The notes below the pieces were generated by a model. The model was not told the origin of the DNA, ran no database searches, and saw nothing but the letters and a program-made list of their open reading frames with translations. Position numbers and translations under genes: made by a program. Shown here in pieces: positions 56,114 to 64,000 of a stretch of DNA of 64,000 bases. The stretch is from Bacteroidota bacterium. Its GTDB lineage: Bacteria > Bacteroidota > Ignavibacteria > Palsa-1295. The stretch is taken from the NCBI GenBank assembly GCA_021324735.1, contig JAJPIO010000009.1:771317-835316 (forward strand). Reading direction: 5' to 3'. Each line of letters begins with the position of its first letter. Positions within the stretch are counted from its first letter, which is position 1.

Positions 56114-58636
56114 TTACTTCTCAATAATAAAAGGTTGCATACCAACGGATCCGGCATTTACCAACCGCAGGAAATAACTGCCATTGGGAAGTGAGCCAGC
56201 ATCGATGGAAAGATCATCGGAAGAGCCAGCGCCCTTACTCAATTCGATCGATCTTACTTTTTCTCCGAGCGTGTTAAGAATTTCTACCGTGATAGCTCCG
56301 GAATGTTGCTGTGGGAGCTGAATAGTCAAGACACCGGTCGAAGGATTTGGATATACTGAGAATTCATTTCGATCGATCGCCACAGACGTGACATCCGCTC
56401 CGGCTCCCTTTAAGGATGCGAAGTGAAAGCTCGGTGTATTGCCAGTACCAACGCCCTCCATCCAGCCACCGAGATAAAGATTCGAGGCATCCGTGCCCAT
56501 GGCATTTACAGAGTTATTAACACCGCCGGCGACATCGAGAAATGTCTTCCCATTCCAGTGAGTGAGATTATGGACCAGAGTCGTACCAGCTAGCCCGAAA
56601 TTGCCACCAATATAAACTCCGTCATTTGCTCGCGTTAAAGCAAATACGGAGTTATCGAGACCATTGCCGAGTGTGTTCCAGGCGGTGCCATCCCATGCCG
56701 CAATGTAAAAGGCTAACATTCCATCCGCGTTCAGAAAATCGCCGCCGGCATATAGCTGGCCATCTGGTCCCAAGGCAAGAGCATAGATAGTGTTGTCAAC
56801 GCCACCGTTCAGGCTATTCCAAGCACCATTATAATAGGCGGCGATATTATTTACCGCTCCACCATCGGCGATATCGATCGTACCCGCTGCATATAAAGTG
56901 TCCCGTTTCCAAAGAAGTGCTTCGGGAAATCCTACGAACGGTCCGCCATATGGTATCCAGTTCGTTCCATTCCAAACGCCGATATGATTATTGTAATAGG
57001 GCGGATCTGCAGAGAAGAACACAGTAGCGTAGATCGAATCATTATGTACCGCAATAGAACTAATATTCCGAATAGAGCCGCTTCCCATCGCATGCCATTG
57101 AGCGGCATTGATATCGTAGAGCGCAATGTGTTGTGCGGGGATCGAACCGGCGTAATTAAAATCTCCGCCTACAAGTAAGGTGTCACCTTTAAGCGTGAGA
57201 GAATATACTTCTCCGTCGACGCCATTGCCAAGAGTTGTCCAGGTACGGGTCTGTTTATCCCATGCGGCAATATGATTTGCTACTTTATTATCAACGGTCG
57301 TAAAATTACCTCCGACGAATACATAGCGGCTTCCAACGGCAATAGCCGCGACACGATCAGATTCCCATCCATTATGAGGGCCCAGTCCCGAGCCAATTTT
57401 CGACCATGTCCCATTGGCAAAGGATGCTATATTATTGATAGGGGATCCACCAATTGCAGTAAAGCGTCCTCCAACCCACAATTGGTTATTGAAGAACACG
57501 CCCGATCGGGCATAACCATACATACCACCACCGAAGGATGACCAGGTATTATTGTGGTAGATGGCCATACTATTTGCAGGCACGCCTCCCATGGAAGTAA
57601 ACTGCCCCAGAGCCAGCAAGGTATCACCAATAGGCAAAAGTTGAATGACCGAACCACTGGCATTTACTCCAAAAGTGGTGTCCTTTCCGTAGTTTACCCA
57701 TGAGGTCCCGTTCCAGGTAGCCATGCCAAAGTAGGTAGAGCTAAGATCACGGCTGTGAAAGAAATCACCGGCTGCCCAAAGTTTGCCTTGGAAGATCGTG
57801 ATAGAGAGGACGCTACCATCGAAGGCGTTACCAAAGGTTGTCCATTTGCCATTTCGCAACATTGCAATACCATCAGCAATGTAATTCGATCTATTCGTAC
57901 CATTCCCCACATAGGTAAAACGTCCACCAACGAAAAGACTATCGTGTGTGGAGTAGAGAGCCTCTACGGGATAGGATACGCCACCGCCAGCTTGAGTCCA
58001 ACTGAATCCATCCCACATCGCAAGGTAGCTTGCAGGATTTGAACCGGCGTTTTGAAAGTAGCCGCCTGCAAAGAGCGTATCCCCGACGAATGCGAGAGCG
58101 TACACTTCACCATCTACTCCGCCGCCGATGTCGTGCCACGATCCATTCCAGGCCGCAATGTAATTTACCGTCGTACCCCCACTACCGGCAAATTGAAAAG
58201 CTCCCCCTACATAGAGCGTCCCTTTATGCAAGGCGAGCGCATTGACCCTATTGTTAAATCCCAAATCGAGAGATTCCCATACTCCGGACTTGCGATTATA
58301 ATGGACTAGAAAATCTGCCGGGACGGTATCGAACGTACGAAAATCTCCGGCGATATAAATATTGTCGCTGTCCGAGACCATGCATCGAATTGTGCCGCCA
58401 TCAACGGAATGACCTTCACGTGCGATGATCGCATCCCAGGTAAATGATTGTGCCGATGCCCCTTTCGGGGATGGAGCACCCCCAGCCGTTTCTCGCTCCG
58501 ATTCTTCTTTCGATGAGTTGAATAGCGGTCCGTGTAAGGACGGATCGTTTGGGATGATGTGACGAATTGCCTGCTGCTGTGCAGCGATCGTAAAGGGAAC
58601 GAGCAAGATGACCAGAATGAAAGGCAGCTTATGCAT
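56114..58636 (-). CDS. Large secreted repeat propeller protein with T9SS sorting domain
   Basis: An 840-residue exported protein. The signal peptide (about 1-19, from the ATG at 58636) is followed by some fourteen repeats of the form hxxWDGxxWxxLGxGVDxxVYALxxxGDTLYAGGxF, for example IAAWNGSWHDIGGGVDGEVY and IAAWDGTAWNTLGNGLDNSVF. They should form beta-propellers. The last ~75 residues (VYPNPSTGVLTIQLPQ, EILNTLGEKVRSI, then GSYFLRLVNAG) are a T9SS type A sorting domain. The repeats are strikingly regular for a secreted protein. Ligand unknown. Confidence 0.88.
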   Translation of the reverse strand: MHKLPFILVILLVPFTIAAQQQAIRHIIPNDPSLHGPLFNSSKEESERETAGGAPSPKGASAQSFTWDAIIAREGHSVDGGTIRCMVSDSDNIYIAGDFRTFDTVPADFLVHYNRKSGVWESLDLGFNNRVNALALHKGTLYVGGAFQFAGSGGTTVNYIAAWNGSWHDIGGGVDGEVYALAFVGDTLFAGGYFQNAGSNPASYLAMWDGFSWTQAGGGVSYPVEALYSTHDSLFVGGRFTYVGNGTNRSNYIADGIAMLRNGKWTTFGNAFDGSVLSITIFQGKLWAAGDFFHSRDLSSTYFGMATWNGTSWVNYGKDTTFGVNASGSVIQLLPIGDTLLALGQFTSMGGVPANSMAIYHNNTWSSFGGGMYGYARSGVFFNNQLWVGGRFTAIGGSPINNIASFANGTWSKIGSGLGPHNGWESDRVAAIAVGSRYVFVGGNFTTVDNKVANHIAAWDKQTRTWTTLGNGVDGEVYSLTLKGDTLLVGGDFNYAGSIPAQHIALYDINAAQWHAMGSGSIRNISSIAVHNDSIYATVFFSADPPYYNNHIGVWNGTNWIPYGGPFVGFPEALLWKRDTLYAAGTIDIADGGAVNNIAAYYNGAWNSLNGGVDNTIYALALGPDGQLYAGGDFLNADGMLAFYIAAWDGTAWNTLGNGLDNSVFALTRANDGVYIGGNFGLAGTTLVHNLTHWNGKTFLDVAGGVNNSVNAMGTDASNLYLGGWMEGVGTGNTPSFHFASLKGAGADVTSVAIDRNEFSVYPNPSTGVLTIQLPQQHSGAITVEILNTLGEKVRSIELSKGAGSSDDLSIDAGSLPNGSYFLRLVNAGSVGMQPFIIEK

Positions 58637-58715
58637 AGACGAAGACAAGTTTAGGTGAGGCCTAAAATACAAAATTTTCCCGCCCAAATCAAGAACTGCC
58701 GTAGCGGAGGCCGTT

Positions 58716-59261
58716 CTATAAATTCGTTTTCACACACTCAAATACTGCAATTCCATATGCTACGGCCACATTTAGGGAGTGTTTAGCACCGTGCATAGGA
58801 ATTTCGAGTGTAAAATCGCTGAAGGAAATAGCTTCGGGGCTAACGCCCGTAATCTCGTTACCGACGACAATTGCGAGCGGAAAATCTTCCGGGGATAGTT
58901 CAAACACCGATCGACTATTCGATGTGATCTCGAGTGATGCAATCTTTGCATTGTAGACATTTCTCGCTTCATCGATCGCTTCTTTGATGGTTGCGAAGTG
59001 ACGTGTGGGGACGGTGCGAGTTGCGCCGAGTGCTGTCTTCTCGATCTCTTTGCGCGGAGGATGCGGGGTATAGCCAACAGTCCATAACGCTTCGATGTGT
59101 GCGCCATCCGACGTACGAAACATAGAGCCGACATTATAGAGGCTGCGAATATCTTCGAGTATAGCGATGACGGGCAATCGCGTTTTCGATTCGCTTGCTT
59201 CTTGTTCCGTTAGCCGCTGCTTCTGGATCTCTTCGTACGTAAGTTTGCGCATCCACTGCAT
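58716..59261 (-). CDS. TrmH/SpoU-family RNA 2'-O-methyltransferase
   Basis: A 181-residue SPOUT methyltransferase. Motif 1 is DIRSLYNVGSMFRTSDGA (Asn and Arg conserved), motif 2 IVVGNEITGVSPEAI and motif 3 IPMHGAKHSLNVAVAYGI. The compact size suggests a TrmH-like tRNA or rRNA enzyme without an extra RNA-binding domain. The start at 59261 is given; the ATG at 59252 is equally possible. Confidence 0.93.
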   Translation of the reverse strand: MQWMRKLTYEEIQKQRLTEQEASESKTRLPVIAILEDIRSLYNVGSMFRTSDGAHIEALWTVGYTPHPPRKEIEKTALGATRTVPTRHFATIKEAIDEARNVYNAKIASLEITSNSRSVFELSPEDFPLAIVVGNEITGVSPEAISFSDFTLEIPMHGAKHSLNVAVAYGIAVFECVKTNL

Positions 59262-59311
59262 AACGATGGTAGCGGCACGTTACGATTCACAAAAAAATGG
59301 AGTGAATACGG

Positions 59312-60721
59312 ATGAATAAAGATGGAGCGAATATTTCGCTCCGAGCATTTCTTTCTCCAACTAATCGCACTGTGATCGATCGCCTTTATAAACGTCCGCG
59401 TATTGGTAGGGGGAAGCTCGGGCTCATCCCGCTCGTGATGACGATCTTCTTTTGCGTGAGCGGCGGACCCTACGGTCTCGAGCCAGTCGTGCAATCGGGG
59501 CGTGGCATGGCACTCTTACTTATTCTCGTCGTGCCGTTACTGTGGGCGTTGCCGATCGCGTTGCTTAGCGCCGAGTTGGGTTCAGCAATCCCGGAAGAAG
59601 GAGGCTATTACGAGTGGGTGAAACAGGGTGTTGGTCCGCGCGCCGGATTTTGGTGCGCCTGGCTGACCTATCTCTATAGCTGCGTCGATGTTGCTATCTA
59701 TCCGCGGTTGTTTGTCGGCTATCTGGGCTCGCTGGGATTTAATACGGCGCTCGCCGATCCCATTGTCAACGCGATAGTTCGTATAGCGATGGTCGCCCCA
59801 CTTACGTGGCTGAATGTCCGCGGTGCCGTAAGCGCCGGCAATGCTTCGACGATGTTCGGTGCCGCATTGCTGGGCCCGTTCGTTGTGATGATCGCCTTAG
59901 CGATCGTGCCATCGCTTCAGCATTTATCGTCGGTCGCAACGCCGCTCATTCCTGCGAACGTTACTCTCACTTCCGCTTTCGCAACCGGACTCTTCGTCAT
60001 TATGTGGAATTATCTCGGATGGGATTCCATCTCGACGATCTCTCGCGAAATAAAAGATGCGCCGAGAGTTTTTCCCAAAGCACTCATGATCGGATTGCCG
60101 CTGGTCGTGCTGTTCTACTTCTTACCAGTATTCGCCGGACTTAGCGCCGTACCAGACAGCACGAAATGGACCGACGGTAGCTGGCCTTCGATCGCAGATG
60201 CGATAGGAGGGAGCGGATTGCGTCTCGCCGTTGGCCTCGGCGGATTACTCAGCGCAGCCGGATTATTCGTTGCCGGACTTCTTGCCGCATCGCGCTTGCC
60301 CTTCGTCCTCGCCGCCGATGGTTATATGCCCGCTTCGTTCACGAAGCTAAATTCCCAATATGGTACGCCTGCTCGTGCGATCGTTGCGAGCGCTGTCATT
60401 TATATTATTCTCAGCAGCTTCTCGTTCGAACAACTTGCGGAGGTCGATGTAGTATTGTATTCTTCGGCATTAGTACTCGAGTTTTGGGCGCTCGTTCGAT
60501 TGCGACGCACGCAGCCGGAGCTTCATCGGCCATTTAAGATAAAAGGCGGATTTGTGGCCGTCGTTACGATTTCGCTCTTTCCGATGGTGCTTATTGTTGC
60601 CGCCGTTTTTCAGATGGCGATGTCCTCCTGGCGTGAGATGCTCGGCCTGGCGATCCTCGCCATAAGTACCGGACTCTTGCTCCAGCGATTTCGAAATCGA
60701 GCGGCGAAGCACGAAGCATAG
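59312..60721 (+). CDS. APC family amino acid permease
   Basis: A 469-residue transporter with about 12 hydrophobic segments. The APC signature is in IPLVMTIFFCVSGGPYGLEPVV (near 40-60), and EEGGYYEWVKQGVGPRAGFW is the conserved loop after helix 2. Substrate is probably an amino acid or polyamine, not decidable from sequence. The MATE gene lies 143 bp downstream on the same strand. Confidence 0.92.
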   Translation: MNKDGANISLRAFLSPTNRTVIDRLYKRPRIGRGKLGLIPLVMTIFFCVSGGPYGLEPVVQSGRGMALLLILVVPLLWALPIALLSAELGSAIPEEGGYYEWVKQGVGPRAGFWCAWLTYLYSCVDVAIYPRLFVGYLGSLGFNTALADPIVNAIVRIAMVAPLTWLNVRGAVSAGNASTMFGAALLGPFVVMIALAIVPSLQHLSSVATPLIPANVTLTSAFATGLFVIMWNYLGWDSISTISREIKDAPRVFPKALMIGLPLVVLFYFLPVFAGLSAVPDSTKWTDGSWPSIADAIGGSGLRLAVGLGGLLSAAGLFVAGLLAASRLPFVLAADGYMPASFTKLNSQYGTPARAIVASAVIYIILSSFSFEQLAEVDVVLYSSALVLEFWALVRLRRTQPELHRPFKIKGGFVAVVTISLFPMVLIVAAVFQMAMSSWREMLGLAILAISTGLLLQRFRNRAAKHEA

Positions 60722-60864
60722 ATTTATACACCTTTTTGCAAGCTCAGCAATGATCGTACGTTGCAGCCAACCTCAATTTATGCTATGAAATAGTGGTTTG
60801 GAATGACGAATGCTGCCCGCACACCGACGAGTAGGGCAGGAACAAGCCGGTGTTATACTCTTCT

Positions 60865-62328
60865 ATGCCGTCACCCACTTCTCATTCTACCCCAAAGGTC
60901 AATCCCCGTCATGCCAAGCTGACGGAGGGGCCAATTCTTCGCTCGCTGATCGCTATGGCCGTTCCGCTTATCCTGGCCAATGTGTTACAGGCGGCGTATC
61001 AACTGATCGACGCGTTCTGGGTTGGGCGATTGGGTGGCGACGCCGTTGCCGCCGTTTCGGTCTCGTTTCCCGTCATGTTCCTATCTATTTCGCTCGGACT
61101 CGGATTCGCGGTTGCCGGCTCGATACTCATCGCGCAATACTTCGGTGCGAAGGACCATGGAAAGGTCGATCACGTTGCGGCGCAAACGATATTGATGATC
61201 GTTATCATCTCGATCATCCTTGGGATAACGGGCTATATCCTGTCGCCGCTCTTTTTGCATACGCTCGGTGTCGCACCGGAGGTCTATGATGGTGCGCTCT
61301 CATTTATGCGCGTCTCGTTCATCGGCCTCATCTTTAATTTCTCGTTCTTCATGTTCCAGTCGATCCTGCGCGGAGTAGGGGAGACGACCGTGCCGGTCTA
61401 TATCGTGCTCGGGACCGTGCTGCTCAATTTCGTACTCGATCCGCTTTTTATTTATGGCTGGGGGCCGATCCCGGCGAGCGGTGTTTCGGGCGCTGCTATT
61501 GCAACCGTCGGCACGCAAAGTATTGCCGCGATCATCGGTTTTGTCATTCTCTTTAAAGGCAAATACAGCGTCCGATTGCATTTGCACGATCTGCGACCAG
61601 ACGCTGCCTATATCAAGCGTGCGTTCTTTCTCGGATTTCCCGCGTCGATCGAACAATCGGCTCGCGCACTCGGCCTGATCGTTATGACCTATCTTATCAC
61701 AAGCTTCGGAACGGTCAGCATGGCTGCTTATGGCGTGGGGTCGAATGTATTGCAGGTCGTGATGATACCGGCGATGGGACTTTCAATGGCGATCGCGACG
61801 CTCGTCGGGCAGAATATCGGCGCGCGAAATATGGAACGCGCTGCGCGTATCGCCCGGCTGGGTTCGGTGGTAGGATTTATTGCGCTGGAAGCATTCGGCA
61901 TTATCATCTTTTTTACGGCCGCTCCTATCGTGCAATTTTTCGTACCGAGCGATCCACAGGTTATCGACGCCGGAGCAGACTTCCTACGCATCATGGCTTT
62001 TTCCTGGGGTTTCATCGGACTCCAATTCTGCCTCACCGCCGTCTTTCGCGCTTCAGGCAATATGGTCATGACAATGATGCTGACGATCCTTTCCCAATGG
62101 GTCTTCCAGTTTCCGCTCGCGTATATACTTTCGAAACATACCTCGATGGGCATCGATGGCATTTGGTGGTCGATCCCGATATCGAATGTTGTGGTAGGAG
62201 TGATCGTCGTTCTACTATATATGAAGGGCGATTGGAAAAAGAAGCGGCTTATTGAATCGCCGCAAGAGGAAAAGCTCGCCGCGGATGTCTACCAGGAATT
62301 GATGACAGACGATCCGGCACGGAGTTGA
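60865..62328 (+). CDS. MATE family efflux transporter
   Basis: A 487-residue protein with 12 predicted membrane helices in two homologous halves: SLIAMAVPLILANVLQAAYQLIDAFWVGRLG in the first and AFFLGFPASIEQSARALGLIV in the second. Typical of MATE drug/cation antiporters (DinF/NorM-like branch). Substrate unknown. The ATG at 60865 is chosen over a GTG at 60850. Confidence 0.93.
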   Translation: MPSPTSHSTPKVNPRHAKLTEGPILRSLIAMAVPLILANVLQAAYQLIDAFWVGRLGGDAVAAVSVSFPVMFLSISLGLGFAVAGSILIAQYFGAKDHGKVDHVAAQTILMIVIISIILGITGYILSPLFLHTLGVAPEVYDGALSFMRVSFIGLIFNFSFFMFQSILRGVGETTVPVYIVLGTVLLNFVLDPLFIYGWGPIPASGVSGAAIATVGTQSIAAIIGFVILFKGKYSVRLHLHDLRPDAAYIKRAFFLGFPASIEQSARALGLIVMTYLITSFGTVSMAAYGVGSNVLQVVMIPAMGLSMAIATLVGQNIGARNMERAARIARLGSVVGFIALEAFGIIIFFTAAPIVQFFVPSDPQVIDAGADFLRIMAFSWGFIGLQFCLTAVFRASGNMVMTMMLTILSQWVFQFPLAYILSKHTSMGIDGIWWSIPISNVVVGVIVVLLYMKGDWKKKRLIESPQEEKLAADVYQELMTDDPARS

Positions 62329-62657
62329 AATCTTAAATCGGTGTACTCGCGATCTCCGGATCGCGGCTGGCGATCGGAGATCGCGGTTCGCATCGCTTAA
62401 ACTCACCGACCCCACGCCGTAATGGTGTGAGGCCGTATGAGTAACTGAGTATGTTATTTTCCCTTTTCCTTAAGAGAAACCTTGAACGTGAGATGTTCCC
62501 CGATGCGACTCATTCGGGGTATACCTGAGAAGAGACGCATGAGCGACACAATCAACTACCCAAAAGTTACAAGCGCTTTTATAAATTGATGTACTCGTGT
62601 TACATCGTGTACTCGCGATCTCCGAATCGCGGCTGGCGATCCGGAGATCGACGTACA
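62329..62657. other. 329-bp intergenic region with two copies of repeat family B
   Basis: Between the convergent MATE and surface-protein genes. It contains family B copies at 62341-62391 and 62607-62658. No gene is seen between them. Confidence 0.6.
62341..62391. repeat. Palindromic repeat family B copy
   Basis: GTGTACTCGCGATCTCCGGA, a central GGCTGGCGATC, then GGAGATCGCGG. The arms CGCGATCTCC and GGAGATCGCG are exact inverted repeats. Confidence 0.85.
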
Positions 62658-62658
62658 C
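62607..62658. repeat. Palindromic repeat family B copy
   Basis: GTGTACTCGCGATCTCCGAA at the left and CCGGAGATCGACGTACAC at the right, with the same GCGGCTGGCGATC centre as the copy 266 bp upstream. The ends GTGTAC/GTACAC are inverted repeats. Its right end touches the stop of the surface-protein gene. Confidence 0.85.
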
Positions 62659-63995
62659 TATTGTTTTACGATCTTCACTGTCTGTGCCTCACCGTAGGCC
62701 GTTACCAAGCGCACGTAGTAGGTACCGCTGGCGAGATTATGAAGCGATAATGGGACTGCATGATCGCCCGCTTCGAATAAACTCTCAAGCGGAGGTATTT
62801 CGACACGGTTGCCGAGTACATCATAGAGTTCGAGCCTGACGTACGACTCTTTATTGATGTTAAAATGCAGGACTGTCCCTTCCAATCCCGGGTTCGGCGA
62901 AGCGATGGCAGAGGTAATAACAATAACTCCTTGTGGTCGTCTCTCAACGGCGTAAAGAAAATGCCTTGCAAGTAAAGTATCAAGACCAAGATCGTGCATG
63001 GAAGGAAGCGTGGTATCGAGAGGATAATGGATACCGATGCTGCTATCCGTTTGCCATGTTTGATACTGAGAGAGCCTACTTTGTTTATACTCTTGCCATA
63101 AAAAGGGAGTATCGCAGGAGGTATTTAGAATCTCCCACCGTAAAACCGCCAGATTGACATTTGTCTGTTTTAGAAGCGCTGAATCCGAAACAGGTTTTCC
63201 AGGATAGTACAGGAAACCACTAATCGATGCAAGACACTGACAGAAATATTCCGGATTGGTTGTATTAAGATACAATACCGATCGGAGCCAGATTTGATAG
63301 GAAGACCAAAGAGCTGTGTCTGTTCTTTCCAACTGTTGAACATCCTGACTCATGAGGTCAAATGCACGGTAGGCATCTGGAGCATTCGGACACGTTTCCA
63401 CGAATTTTTTCAAAGAATCATAACTAGGAAGCCATTTCTGGTTATTACTCAGACCAAGACCCCAATAATACAATTGTTCGCAAGCCGCCTGAGAGGTGTC
63501 AAGAACGGATTGGGGTTTCGATTCCTTCGACGGTTGTGCAATATATCCAGAATTTGCAGCATCCGATGTGTTGAGGTACAGGACCGATTCCAGCCATTTA
63601 AGATACGTGTTACGATAGCTTCCCCCATCAGAGCCGTACAGACCAGCCACGGCCGTGGTGATAAAGTGAAATGTATTTGGTGCAAAAGAATTGTGCGGAC
63701 ACGTCTCAATAAAATAGGTTAATGTATCGAAGGCCTCCTGCCAAAGTCGGTTCTTACAAGCTAAGTATCCTGAGAAGTAAAGATCCGTACACGCTTGCGA
63801 GGTGTCGTTCTGCATTGCTTGTGGTTTATTGTCAGAGTCTTTTTCTGTTGTGCCACCCCAACCTTCGCATGAAAAAGTTAGAGGAGAAGTAAACGGCAAG
63901 CCACTCGTCTGTGCGATAATTAGACCCGAAGTGCTGATGGCTGGAAGACCGGCGAGCCACGAGATTATGATCGAGACAATTAAAGTATTAACCAT
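62658..63995 (-). CDS. Surface protein with duplicated Cys-containing helical repeat and T9SS sorting domain (start uncertain)
   Basis: Residues about 65-180 and 165-265 hold two related TPR-like units sharing CxxLYxxGLxxxxxxxWxxxxDxLxxFxETCP and YLKWLESVLYLNTS/YQIWLRSVLYLNTT. The last ~75 residues (SAIASPNPGLEGTVLHFNI, ELYDVLGNRV, then ASGTYYVRLVTAYGE) are a T9SS sorting domain. The 445-residue frame begins with a hydrophobic MVNTLIVSIIISWLAGL, which could be a signal peptide. The frame stays open to the window edge, however, so this may be the C-terminal part of a larger protein. Confidence 0.75.
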   Translation of the reverse strand: MVNTLIVSIIISWLAGLPAISTSGLIIAQTSGLPFTSPLTFSCEGWGGTTEKDSDNKPQAMQNDTSQACTDLYFSGYLACKNRLWQEAFDTLTYFIETCPHNSFAPNTFHFITTAVAGLYGSDGGSYRNTYLKWLESVLYLNTSDAANSGYIAQPSKESKPQSVLDTSQAACEQLYYWGLGLSNNQKWLPSYDSLKKFVETCPNAPDAYRAFDLMSQDVQQLERTDTALWSSYQIWLRSVLYLNTTNPEYFCQCLASISGFLYYPGKPVSDSALLKQTNVNLAVLRWEILNTSCDTPFLWQEYKQSRLSQYQTWQTDSSIGIHYPLDTTLPSMHDLGLDTLLARHFLYAVERRPQGVIVITSAIASPNPGLEGTVLHFNINKESYVRLELYDVLGNRVEIPPLESLFEAGDHAVPLSLHNLASGTYYVRLVTAYGEAQTVKIVKQ

Positions 63996-64000
63996 TACAA

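Noticed and set aside
60810..61289. 159-codon plus-strand frame overlapping the MATE gene
   Set aside because: Out-of-frame shadow of the MATE coding region with Arg/Cys-rich translation.

Overview
The window is a gene-dense stretch of bacterial chromosome, with roughly balanced base composition and mostly housekeeping genes. Four secreted proteins end in a Por/type IX secretion (T9SS) C-terminal sorting domain, and there is a PorT-like outer-membrane barrel. RecQ carries the extra C-terminal helix-turn-helix common in Bacteroidota, several TolB- or BNR-type propellers are present, and a few upstream regions match the TAnnTTTG promoter box. Together these point to the Bacteroidota/Chlorobiota (FCB) group. 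My best guess is a Kapaibacteriota- or Ignavibacteria-like organism; that is inference, because there is no rRNA or database search here.

Layout. 1-6.2 kb: scpB (cut by the left edge) and scpA, an S9 peptidase, a GT-C glycosyltransferase and trpS. 6.2-16.1 kb: asparagine synthase, an NfeD-type membrane protease, a beta-CASP nuclease, a metallopeptidase/TolB/beta-barrel fusion and an OmpA protein with eight calcium-type repeats. 16.2-25.1 kb: PBP2, recQ and ruvA (divergent, with a palindrome between them), ispH, two tandem paralogous outer-membrane-type proteins, cmk, an LEA-like lipoprotein, then tRNA-Asp and tRNA-Ala. 25.3-33.6 kb: a small membrane protein, a YifB/ComM ATPase, a T9SS-sorted propeller protein, ppa, a T9SS-sorted arylsulfotransferase-like protein and a TlpA thioredoxin. 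33.6-46.7 kb: a multi-PAS sensor that looks like a decayed histidine kinase, a CCA-adding enzyme, a MarR regulator, an S1-type protease lipoprotein, PTS IIA, hisS, a Lys/Ala/Pro-rich protein, a cupin, a histidine kinase, an orphan sugar-type ABC ATPase and a NYN-domain protein. 46.7-51 kb: a secreted protein built of Tyr-Thr-Pro-Arg repeats, a probable 6S RNA, a lipoprotein, a DinB protein, a methyltransferase and a PorT-like barrel. 51-54.1 kb: dnaK and a REP-associated tyrosine transposase (RAYT), set among nine copies of a GTAG/GTGG-headed imperfect palindrome. 54.1-64 kb: small membrane proteins, a DODA-type dioxygenase, T9SS-sorted surface proteins, a SpoU methyltransferase, an APC permease and a MATE transporter.

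The most interesting system is the RAYT/REP module around dnaK. The transposase is flanked by two ~100-bp repeat pairs in direct orientation, dnaK is bracketed by related pairs, and a tandem array of truncated heads lies upstream of dnaK. The dnaK terminator is nested inside one pair. A second, unrelated palindromic family (GTGTACTCGCGATC-type) occurs four times without a transposase of its own in the window. A third (GGATTTACAGGATT-type) forms an inverted pair whose left arm supplies the stop codon of a histidine kinase. Several 16-24-bp tandem duplications lie over or beside stop codons. Cytoplasmic housekeeping genes and envelope or secreted proteins are interleaved, with few long operons.
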